Source of the DNA: Ananas comosus
Taxonomy: Eukaryota; Streptophyta; Magnoliopsida; Poales; Bromeliaceae
NCBI RefSeq assembly: GCF_001540865.1
Contig: NC_033636.1
Coordinates: 5,814,050 to 5,878,049 of the forward strand
Reading direction: 5' to 3'
Length of the DNA stretch: 64,000 nucleotides
The position numbers were made by a program, and so were the translations under genes. Shown here one piece after another: positions 55,665 through 64,000 of the stretch. The notes under the pieces were generated by a model, which was given only the letters and a program-made list of their open reading frames with translations, was not told the DNA's origin and searched no databases. Within the stretch, counting starts at the first letter, position 1. Each line of letters opens with the position of its first letter.

Positions 55665-57431
55665 CTAGATTGATGGGTTCATACCAATTGCCTTTCTTAA
55701 ATGCAGAAAACGTTTTTGATCCAAAGGTTTGGTTAAAATATCTGCAAGTTGATTTTCAGTTGAAATGTATTCAAGTTGTAAAACGTTTGATTCTACCAGT
55801 TCTCTTAAAAAATGATATCTTAGTTCAATATGTTTTGTTCGAGAATGTAAAACAGGGTTTTTAGAAATATTAATTGCACTCGTGTTGTCACACAGAATAG
55901 TAAGAGTGGTAGAAGGAATCCGATAGTCGCTCAGTAAGCTTTTCATCCAAATTAATTGAGTAGAGCAACTCCCAGCCGCAATGTATTCAGCTTCTGCAGT
56001 GGAAAGAGCAATACAATTTTGTTTCTTACTGTGCCAAGCGACCAAACAATGTCCAATGTAAAAACAAGCTCCACTAGTACTTTTCCGATCATCTGCGGAG
56101 CCTGCCCAGTCAGCATCCGAGTAGCCGATTAGGTCAAGAGATGTTCCCATAGGATACCAGAGGCCATACTCGGTTGTTCCTTTAACATACCGAATGATCC
56201 TTTTAACTGCTTTCAGATGTACTTCCTTAGGGTTAGCCTGATAACGAGCACAAATTCCAACACTAAACGCAATATCTGGTCTGCTCGCAGTCAAGTACAA
56301 TAGGCTACCAATCATGCTTCTGTATTGTTTCTCATCCACACTCTGACCTTCTGAATTCAATCCCAGTCCTTTGTTGCTTGTACCCATTGGAGTGTCAAAA
56401 TCCTTTGCATTGTCCAATCCAAATTTCTTAACCAGTTCCTTTGCATACTTGGTCTGAGACAAATGAATTCCATCTTTTGATTGTTTAACTTGAAGTCCAA
56501 GGAAATAATTAAGCTCCCCCATCATCGACATCTCAAACTCGCTGGTCATTAACTTTGCAAAATCAGCGGCATCCTTATCTTTAGTAGCCCCAAAAACTAT
56601 GTCATCCACATAGATTTGTGCCACAATGAAATTATCCTTCAAGTGTTTTACAAAGAGAGTTCTATCCGCTCCCCCTCGGTTGTAGCCCTTTTCCAAAAGA
56701 TATTTTGTCAAGCGTTCGTACCATGCTCGTGGAGCCTGTTTTAGTCCATAAAGTGCCTTTTTCAGTCGAAAAACATGATTTGAAAATTTTGAGTCTATAA
56801 AACCTTTTGGTTGTTCAACATAAACTTCCTCTTTTAAAAATCCATTTAGAAATGCACTTTTAACATCCATTTGAAAAAGAGTGATTTTAAAATGACAGGC
56901 AATCGCGAACAAGATACGAATAGATTCAAGACGGGCAACCGGGGCGAAGGTTTCATCAAAGTCTATTCCCTCAATTTGTGAGTACCCCTGAGTAACAAGT
57001 CTCGCTTTGTTTCGAACAATAGTACCATCCTCATTTTTCTTATTTTTAAAAATCCATTTGGTACCTATGATGTGTTGTTGCTCAGGACGAGGCACTAATT
57101 CCCATACATCATTGCGGACAAATTGACCAAGTTCTTCTTGCGTGGCATTTATCCAATATTCATCACGTAGAGCTTCATCGACATTCTTTGGCTCGATCAA
57201 CGAAACATAACATGCAAATTCACATTGTAACTGACTTCTTGTTCGCACACCAACAGTAGGATCCCCAATGACATTTGATAAAGGATGATCTCTCGACTCT
57301 GTCAGGGGTGTAGTCTCAAGAGATATGCTTGGGATTTCAGATGAGGTGTTTTGAGGCTCAGATGAATTCATCATTTGAAGCAACATTTTCAGAAGATGCA
57401 ATGGAATTATCAAGTGCAGTGACATCATCAT
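55665..57431 (-). CDS. Copia reverse transcriptase - RNase H (SIRE-like)
   Basis: Open for 588 codons. RT landmarks: [90 protein letters not shown], the catalytic [42 protein letters not shown]. RNase H landmarks: [69 protein letters not shown], ending [18 protein letters not shown]. All catalytic Asp/Glu positions I can check are present. The first ATG is arbitrary, as this is part of a polyprotein. A frameshift near 57370 separates it from the integrase part. Confidence 0.92.
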   Translation of the reverse strand: MMMSLHLIIPLHLLKMLLQMMNSSEPQNTSSEIPSISLETTPLTESRDHPLSNVIGDPTVGVRTRSQLQCEFACYVSLIEPKNVDEALRDEYWINATQEELGQFVRNDVWELVPRPEQQHIIGTKWIFKNKKNEDGTIVRNKARLVTQGYSQIEGIDFDETFAPVARLESIRILFAIACHFKITLFQMDVKSAFLNGFLKEEVYVEQPKGFIDSKFSNHVFRLKKALYGLKQAPRAWYERLTKYLLEKGYNRGGADRTLFVKHLKDNFIVAQIYVDDIVFGATKDKDAADFAKLMTSEFEMSMMGELNYFLGLQVKQSKDGIHLSQTKYAKELVKKFGLDNAKDFDTPMGTSNKGLGLNSEGQSVDEKQYRSMIGSLLYLTASRPDIAFSVGICARYQANPKEVHLKAVKRIIRYVKGTTEYGLWYPMGTSLDLIGYSDADWAGSADDRKSTSGACFYIGHCLVAWHSKKQNCIALSTAEAEYIAAGSCSTQLIWMKSLLSDYRIPSTTLTILCDNTSAINISKNPVLHSRTKHIELRYHFLRELVESNVLQLEYISTENQLADILTKPLDQKRFLHLRKAIGMNPSI

Positions 57432-57990
57432 TCACAGGTAATACAAACGGAGAATCATTATCATCATCATTCATCAAGGAGTTAGAAGAACCATTCACAG
57501 AAGAATTTACTGAAGAAGCTTCATCTACTTTTATATTAATAGATTCTATCACCGTCTTAGATCGTAAATTGTATGCACGATAAGCACGACTTGAAGTAGA
57601 ATAACCAAGAAAGATACCTTCGTCACTTCGAGAGTCAAATTTTTCAAGATTTTTACGATCCCGAAGGATAAAATATTTACTCCCGAAGACACGAAAGTAT
57701 TTAACATTTGGTTTCCTACCAAGCCAAAGTTCATACGGAGTATTTAAGGTACCCGGGCGCACATAAATCCGATTGATAACATAGACAGCCGTGTTAATTG
57801 CTTCGGCCCAAAAGTGTAAAGCAATTTTCTTACTATGAAGCATAACACGTGCCATCCCCTGTACAACCCGATTCTTGCGTTCAACAACTCCGTTTTGTTG
57901 GGGTGTATAAGGAGCTGAGAATTCATGTCTTATGCCATTTGAAACACAGAAATTAATAAATTTTAAATTTAATGAATTCTCCCCCTGATC
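57358..57990 (-). pseudogene. Copia integrase C-terminal part (SIRE-like)
   Basis: The minus-strand frame reads FCVSNGIRHEFSAPYTPQQN, GVVERKNR, ALHFWAEAINTAVYVINR, TPYELWLGRKPN and FGSKYFILRDRKNLEKFD, i.e. the end of the integrase core and the following GKGY-type region. It overlaps the RT frame in a different phase (57358-57431), so one frameshift lies there. Upstream of about 57990 similarity fades. Confidence 0.85.
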
Positions 57991-59194
57991 ATTTCGTAAT
58001 ACGTACTATTTATCATTACACCTCATTATAAGACGGAGACAAGTCTAGAGAAGAATCAAAAGTATCAGCCGTCTTCACTAAGAAAGCCTCCATACAAAAC
58101 AGTAAATCATCAACAATAGCAAGATTAACGTTTTTCCACCCCGCCAATTTGAATCTAGATCGGTCCCATCAAATCCTAGTGAAGTATATTCTAAATGTTT
58201 AGAATTGCCTAAGTGTTCAAAATGTCTTAGTGGCGGACCTAGTTATGTTCCACATTGACAGCCCCACACATAAGTTTCTCTTTGCAGTCAATCTTAGGTA
58301 CACCTCTAACAACCTCCTTATTAGATCTGGCATAGCTCCTTTAAAGTTATGTGACTAGTCGTTCATGCTAATTTATAAGTCTCAGTTTCTAATGACGCTA
58401 GTTACAAGGTTCAGTCGAAAAACTAGGAGATACATAACAGTTATCTCAGATCTAATGCCCTTTAAAGAAAAGATGTCATCACAGTCACATAGCATTGTCT
58501 TTATCGGAAAAATTCAAGACGTACCCCATCATCACTACAGTTGGGCTTATGCTTACAAGATTAATATGTTCAGACTCCTCAACAAGAAAACATCATTAAA
58601 GATAGGTGCCATCTGAGATAGTCACTGTTCCGTTTCCAACAATTTTTGACGACCGACCATCTCACACACAAACAAACAATCTTCCTGAATTTTGTTTAAA
58701 GAAAGTAAACCTAATTTTATCTTCCGTCATGTGCAGGGACAACCACTAATCCAGATACCATGTAAATTATACATAACATGAAGCGCAAGTTGAATGACAG
58801 GACATGGAAAAGTTCACCCTTGCGCACCAAACCTTACGGTTTTGGTGTTGCATGTCATGCTTGTTTGTAATCGGCTTTTGTGACGATCTTGAATTGGACT
58901 TCTGCTTTATATCTCTTTCTTGGTTTCCATGCATGTTTGCCTTTGGCTTCGAGAATTTTTTGGATGTCAAAGTTATGTCTTTCTATGATCTGCTATCTTT
59001 GGCCAGTTGACTTCGTTGTCGTTTTAGGATCATTTCATGAGTGCGTTTGAGCTCTTCCTTCTTGGTTGCAAAAATTCTTTATGTGTCCTTCAAAACCCCA
59101 CAAATATGACAAGTTTTGTTAACCCACAATATTTTTAGGAAGAGCACTGGAACTTACCATAAATTTAGGAATCACATTTACGAATTTCATTACT
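57991..59194 (-). pseudogene. Decayed protease and N-terminal integrase segment
   Basis: Recognisable only in pieces: QNRKVWCARVNFSMSCHSTC, a WYLD..HMTEDKIRFTFF stretch whose D-S-G protease site is put out of frame by an extra base near 58757, TVTISDGTYL, and an integrase-like VNLAIVDDL. Many substitutions, stops and phase changes occur in this 1.2-kb stretch, whereas both flanking frames are open over 540 or more codons. The element cannot be autonomous. Confidence 0.75.
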
Positions 59195-60826
59195 TCATTC
59201 ACTTACTTGATCAATTAAGTCCGGGTTCATAACACAAGTCCACAGTGTTGTTTGACCAAGTCCAAGCATCTTGTCAAGTTTACTTGAGCCAGACGAAAAT
59301 TGGTTCAAATCCGACTTCAGTTGAATAATCGTCTTGGTGAATTCTATATTTGCTTCTCTAGCTTCTGAGTATTGCTTGGTGAGAAAATTAATGTTCTCCA
59401 CCTGAGTCTCTTTTTCCTTTTCAAGTAACGAACACTTCTCAAATAAAGAATTGTAGGCCTTTGTCAAACCATCTCTCTCTTGTTCTAAATCCTTTGTTAG
59501 TGAGGCCAATTTTGAATTTTCTTGTTCCAACTCATGTAGACTTCGCCGCAGTCTCTTGTTATGTTTAGCCACCTTCTTTGATTCGACAACCAATTGTTGA
59601 TATGCTGCGACCATGTCATCTTCGTCCGATCCTTTATCTGATGAGTTCTCCGAAGATGACTTCTCATGTATAGATGGCATAGAGATAAAGTCTGCAGATG
59701 CTAAACACATGAAAGTTGAATTCTGTGCAATCAGTGCCGTGGCATTTACATCCTCTTCACTTGAAGTGGAATCGTCAGATGAGGAGTCGTCCCAAGTAAT
59801 AGCTTGCATCGCTTTCTTCTTCAACGACTTTTTATTAGGACAGTCCGATGCAATATGGCCAAAGCCCCTACACTTGTAGCATTGAATTTGACCTTCACTG
59901 CTTTTCTTCTCTTTTGTAGAGTCCTTTTGAAAGTTATCCGATTTTCTGAATTTTGATGAGGAAGAAGAAGACGATCCCCCTTTAGATTTGCTTGTCTTGG
60001 AGGAAGTAGACTTGGGAGGAAACTTCTTTCTAAAATTCCGACGGAACTTCTTCGTTAGTAGCGCTAGTTGCTTTTCAAACTCCTCCAATGTTTGCTCCGA
60101 CTCCGAATCTGAAGAAGTTGAAGTGACATCTCCTTTTGTTGATTTTAGAGCCATCCCTGAAGCTTTAGAAAAAGACTTGGAAGAAGACGAATTAGAAGGA
60201 AAAGTCATTTCATAAGTTTGAAGAGCACCTACTAATTCTTCTACCTTGAGTTCATCAGGATGTTTGACCGTTTCAATAGCCGCAACCTTAGGACGAAATC
60301 GTTCGGGAAGGGTTCTCAAAATTTTTCGAACAATTTTGGAATCGGAAATTTTCTCGCCCAAGTTAGCACACGTGTTTACAATGTCTTGCAAACGAGTATA
60401 GTACTCGGTAAAAGATTCATGTTCTTCCATACGAATGGAATCAAATCTACTAGTAAGCATTTGCAATTTTTGAATCTTAACCAAGCTTGTACCCTCGTGT
60501 GTAACTCGCAAAGTGTCCCAAATCTCTTTGGCGGTTTCACACGCCGAGACACGAGAAAATTCAGTTTGATTTAAAGCATTGAATAAAGCTTTGATACCTT
60601 TCCCTTTGAACGAAGATAGTTCGTTTTCCTCTTTCGCCCATTTATTTCTAGGTTTCGGACCGGTAACATTCTCGACAACTTCGGTAGGATGTTTCCACCC
60701 AAATTCAATGGCTTGCCATACCCGCTCGTCGATAGCAATAAGAAACGCCCTCATACGGACTTTCCAATAAGCGTAGTTAGTGCCATCGAAGAGCGGGGGT
60801 CGATTGATGTTACCGCCCTCAGCCAT
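59195..60826 (-). CDS. Copia gag polyprotein (SIRE-like)
   Basis: Open for 543 codons. It starts MAEGGNINRPPLFDGTNYAY, 18 bases from the primer site, as expected for gag. Features: the copia gag (UBN2-type) region with YWKVRMRAFLIAIDERVWQA and AKEIWDTLRVTHEGTSLVKI (about residues 20-125), a Ser/Lys-rich linker (about 210-310), a CCHC zinc knuckle CYKCRGFGHIASDC (about 317-330), an acidic Ser-rich stretch, and a C-terminal coiled coil (KRLRRSLHELEQENSKLASL.., about 430-510). The coiled coil fits capsid assembly (inference). The frame ends at the border of the decayed protease segment, so this is not necessarily the natural end. Confidence 0.93.
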   Translation of the reverse strand: MAEGGNINRPPLFDGTNYAYWKVRMRAFLIAIDERVWQAIEFGWKHPTEVVENVTGPKPRNKWAKEENELSSFKGKGIKALFNALNQTEFSRVSACETAKEIWDTLRVTHEGTSLVKIQKLQMLTSRFDSIRMEEHESFTEYYTRLQDIVNTCANLGEKISDSKIVRKILRTLPERFRPKVAAIETVKHPDELKVEELVGALQTYEMTFPSNSSSSKSFSKASGMALKSTKGDVTSTSSDSESEQTLEEFEKQLALLTKKFRRNFRKKFPPKSTSSKTSKSKGGSSSSSSSKFRKSDNFQKDSTKEKKSSEGQIQCYKCRGFGHIASDCPNKKSLKKKAMQAITWDDSSSDDSTSSEEDVNATALIAQNSTFMCLASADFISMPSIHEKSSSENSSDKGSDEDDMVAAYQQLVVESKKVAKHNKRLRRSLHELEQENSKLASLTKDLEQERDGLTKAYNSLFEKCSLLEKEKETQVENINFLTKQYSEAREANIEFTKTIIQLKSDLNQFSSGSSKLDKMLGLGQTTLWTCVMNPDLIDQVSE

Positions 60827-60844
60827 GAATTACAACCTATACCC

Positions 60845-60856
60845 GCTCTGATACCA
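60845..60856 (-). promoter_or_regulatory. Primer-binding site, initiator tRNA-Met
   Basis: TGGTATCAGAGC on the minus strand, two bases inside the 5' LTR, complementary to the 3' end of plant initiator tRNA-Met. Confidence 0.9.
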
Positions 60857-60858
60857 CT

Positions 60859-62071
60859 TGTAAGATATGGATCCCGAGGATCTAAAAGGTAAGTAACACC
60901 TAGAGGGGGGTGAATAGGTGTAAAAACGGCAAACTCGAAAATCTCGATGCAAATAAAACAAAGTAGCGGAAAATAAAACAGCACACCGAGAATTTAACGT
61001 GGGAAAACTCCAATTCGGAGTGAAAAACCCACGGGACCGATCACGCGAAGAAAATTCACTAAGAAAACTTGAGTACAAGTGATTTTGACAAAAATACACG
61101 ACTCAATTTACCGATTTCTTGTTGATGGTGATCTTTGCCGGTCCTCGATCGATAGGAATCCACCAATCGACCTCGCTGCAACTCCTCGCAGCGTCAACGC
61201 CTCAACTCCTCGAAGCGTCCACCGAATCCTCGGCTTCACGCGAAATCCACGCGCCGAACCTCCTTCCGGAGCTTGTAGAATTGAAGATTTGTGGTGATTT
61301 AATCTTTGAATCCCATAAGCTATGAGGGTTCGTCTTCTAATCAAACATCAACTTGATTCTCAAATAAGATCTCGAGTAAAATCGAAGAACCAAGTTGATT
61401 ATTGATTTTTCGAAACTTGTTATGTGAATAGAAGCATTGAAACGGAAAAACAAGTTTCTAGGGTTTAGAATCAGTAAAAATTCAAAGCCTTAAACTTTAA
61501 GATGACCCCCATAGCTTATTTATATGTTTAGAAGACTTAGAAGTAGACTAGGATTGCAAAAAGCCTTTTTTAAAAACATGTGTCGTCCTCAAAGACCGGT
61601 CCTCTCGAGAAGATCGGTCTGTGAGAGACCGGTCTCTCAAGTGAGGAACCGGTCCCTCGCTGCGTGACAAAAATCACAACGTTCGGGAACCGGTCTCTCA
61701 AGCTTGAGACCGGTCCCTCGCTGCGCGACAGAATTACCAAGGTTCGGGAATCAGTCTCTCATCTCAGGGGACCGGTTGTATCAAAACTCACACAGTGAGG
61801 ACCTTAGGGGAACCGGTCTCTTGAACTCAGGGACCGGTCCCAGAACACAGAAAAGTTCAGTAAAATAGTTTTAAAGCAATCTAAGTCTTCTGAACTTATT
61901 CTAATTAAGTATTTTCACTACAAATGATCTTTTCTTTATACCTTAGGTGCCGAACTTTACGAATGAATCTTTGTTCTTCAATTTGAATCTTTTCTTCAAA
62001 AACTTCCGCGATCAACCCTTCAAGACTCCATTCAACTTTACGAAATCCGCCAATCTATAAAATCCTTAACA
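60859..62071 (-). repeat. 5' LTR of the SIRE-like element
   Basis: 1213 bp, TG..CA. TATA box CATATAAATAAGC at 61514-61526 (minus strand). Eight intact and two mutated ACCGGT motifs lie upstream of it, at the positions of the ten in the other LTR. The LTR pair has diverged slightly, so the insertion is not brand new. Confidence 0.9.
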
Positions 62072-62563
62072 CTACAGTTGGGAGACAGGCGCTACATTCG
62101 TATACAAGTGGATACTTCGATCTGAAGTCGGTACAGTGGTGCACGCTCGGTGACATTCTCTCTACCCTCTCTTTACTATTACTTTGCATATCATGTAACA
62201 AGCCTAGCACCCCTTTTGACTTCTTATTATTGCTCTACTTGGTTATTCTTCATATTTAGCATCATGATTTAGAAGTAAAGCGGATTATCGGTTGTACTTG
62301 AAATTTATGACCTATTTGGTCGGTTCAGTGATTCTGGTATTGTAACCTATTTGGTTGGTTCTGTTACTTCATGACTTATACGGTCAGCATACTGTGAGGG
62401 GTAGGATTGTCGGCTAGTTGCCGACGGTTCGCTATTGAGCATATTAGCATCGATCGCCACTACTCGTACGCATTTCACGAATATCACCGGTCTGATCCAC
62501 CATAGGAGGGTGTTTTTTTCTGAAAAAGTGGTTGGGAGTGTCAGTCCGTGAGCCCAAAGGCCT
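62072..62563 (+). mobile_element. Continuation of the repeat interrupted by the SIRE element
   Basis: It begins with the duplicated CTACA and has the same TCGG-rich texture as 50400-50990, with repeated TTATGACCTATTTGGTCGGTT-like words at 62305-62390. No ORF of interest. Confidence 0.4.
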
Positions 62564-64000
62564 TGTCACGCCTCAATCCCCGCCAATTTGGCTGGGTTTG
62601 GGTCACATCAACAGACGCCGAACGGACAGAGCTTCCCCCGTCCGCCCAAGGCTCTAGCAATATGTATAATAAGGCAATCAACAAGAGAATTGCTATACAA
62701 TACAAGGCTTGCACGAGGGCAAGCAACAACGGAAGCGAAGCTCTAACTATCTTAAACAAAATACATAACACTTGATTACTTTTGCACCAAATAAAAGTAA
62801 ACTAAACTATTACATTTCTTTTCATTCAATCATAATTCTTTACAACTCTTTAGCCATTCACCAATTACATATTTGTTTACAACTTTACAACTCTAAATCA
62901 ACAAAAGTAAAGTTGATATATGTATACCAGAAGGGTCATGACTACAAAATATGAAAAGTTTCGGTGGCCGCTAACTACGACGCTAAACCCTTGCCTCGGT
63001 CCTCCGTCGTCCCGCTCGTACTAGGACCTGTAAGGTTAGTAGTGTGAGAACTAAACAAAGTTCCCAGTGGGTTCGGCAACCGACCTCGCCAACTTACCCA
63101 CTAGGTCTATCCAGTCATAAGTATAACAAAGGAAAGGAAAGTAACAAGTACTAATGCAACTAATACTATGCCTGTAAGAAAAAAGTCAGCGGATATATAA
63201 TCAATGCGATAATAGAAATGCATGCATGCTCGATTCATGAAAGTACTTTGGCTTTTACCCAATCTTACCGGTTAACCTTGTTAACCCCAATAACTCACAA
63301 CCCAAATCCCTTAATAACGGAGGACTCGAACCTCCCTGGGGACCGTCCTTCGGGGCCACTATCCCCGTGGTGACCTACTTCGGAGCGCATCGCTTGAGGG
63401 GGAGCTACCGCCCTCAAGCCAAGACTTATCGTGAGTGTTGATCCGATTCCCAACTTGGGAATGCATAGCTACTAGTCACAATGCCACATTCATGATAGAT
63501 TTTCTACCTATTTGTCCACATCTCTTTCTAGTTTTTCTTGTCACAATATCAATGAGGTTAAACCTATGTTTAACATTCACTAGTCCAAGCCAATCCATGT
63601 CTCTATTGTCAATGCCACCTTTGTTCACTATAATCAAAATCCTAGTCTCACTTCCATGCCATCATTACGGTTCTACTATACATGTCCTTTTGGTTCCCTC
63701 ATTTTCTAATTTCAAGTACGTTAGAAGCATAGAAATGACTACACACCAACATTCATGTAAATTTTAACCCTAACATGCATAAGAGACTATACTACCATAT
63801 GCTCAAAAATATAGAAACAGACATAGAAGGGAATCCAATGGTTCCGGCTTACACCCCCCACCTTGAGTGGTAGTAGATGAAGGATGTGAAGTCTCCCGAA
63901 CTTTACGAACGTCGAACTCGCGTCCTATAGCCAAAATAGTGCCAAATTAGACCTTATATACATAAACTATATTCAAACATTTTTGTAACGTTAAATGAAG
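62564..64000 (+). other. Possible LTR start, then unrecognised sequence to the window end
   Basis: TGTCACGCCTCAATCCCCGC at 62564 looks like the start of a Ty3/gypsy LTR. The sequence continues through AGTGTGAGAACTAAACAAAG (about 63041) and a GGGGACCGTCCTTCGGGGCC stretch. No protein domain is recognised, and the second end lies outside the window. Confidence 0.3.

Larger units (their letters stand above)
50991..62071 (-). mobile_element. Complete 11.1-kb SIRE-like Ty1/copia retrotransposon
   Basis: Two ~1.2-kb direct LTRs (50991-52201 and 60859-62071) begin TGTAAGATATGG and end CCTTAACA. CTACA flanks both outer ends (50986-50990, 62072-62076), so the insertion is intact end to end. In minus-strand order: 5' LTR, primer site TGGTATCAGAGC at 60845-60856, gag 60826-59195, decayed protease/integrase 59194-57990, integrase end 57990-57358, RT-RNase H 57431-55665, a 1.6-kb spacer, an extra ORF 54069-52660, polypurine tract AAAGGGGGAGAT next to the 3' LTR. 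Copia gene order (integrase before RT), size and an extra ORF after pol fit the SIRE/Maximus lineage. Confidence 0.92.

Noticed and set aside
52079..60984. Many plus-strand frames opposite gag, pol and the accessory ORF
   Set aside because: Shadows of the minus-strand coding frames, with no independent support.

Overview
The window is nuclear DNA of a flowering plant. The evidence is GT-AG spliced genes with plastid and Tat-type targeting, AT-rich intergenic DNA, TTTAGGG-type telomere-like repeats, hAT, PIF/Harbinger and CACTA MITEs, tRNA-derived SINEs, TRIMs and large Ty1/copia retrotransposons. The overall repeat style looks monocot, and pineapple (Ananas) is my best guess. That is an impression from repeat texture, not something the sequence proves. 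There are no bacterial features, tRNA or rRNA genes, or CRISPR arrays.

Only two host genes are convincing. The first (690-10093, + strand) is a 10- or 11-exon gene for a thylakoid-lumen PsbP-domain protein, closest in my judgement to PPD5. Its 4.7-kb intron 1 is a stack of nested MITEs and a fold-back repeat. The second (42615-43322, + strand) is an intact single-exon crotonase-family gene resembling plant enoyl-CoA delta isomerases. It has a good TATA box and a poly(A) signal, and a SINE lies about 340 bp upstream of the start codon.

The rest is mobile-element sediment. At 11-17 kb there are MITEs bordered by TA microsatellites, a SINE, an interstitial telomere-like tract and a hAT MITE with an intact 8-bp target duplication inside a larger TIR element. 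At 17.4-19.8 kb a second hAT MITE (8-bp TSD CTTCAAAC) contains an almost entirely palindromic 2-kb fold-back element with its own ATTTTAA flanks. At 20.0 kb there is an isolated miRNA-like hairpin. A TRIM with a tRNA-iMet primer site lies at 21.6 kb, and Harbinger-like nested elements at 23.5-25.1 kb. From 25.2 to 36 kb there are copia remnants, including two copies of one copia element that share a CACTA-type insertion at the same position. At 36.2-39.8 kb there is a ~207-bp tandem array whose unit looks like a SINE, present twice around a single N. The last 13 kb is dominated by a complete 11.1-kb SIRE-like copia element on the minus strand (50991-62071; LTRs ~1.2 kb, TSD CTACA). It has intact gag and RT-RNase H frames, a decayed protease/integrase segment, and an extra ORF between pol and the 3' LTR. 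It is inserted in another LTR-like repeat.

Assembly caution: besides the 598-base gap at 11905-12502, isolated single Ns occur at 18, 13299, 22025, 30842, 37758 and 45452. Most of them sit where a repeat is abruptly cut, so they look like contig joins. Structures spanning them may be artefacts.
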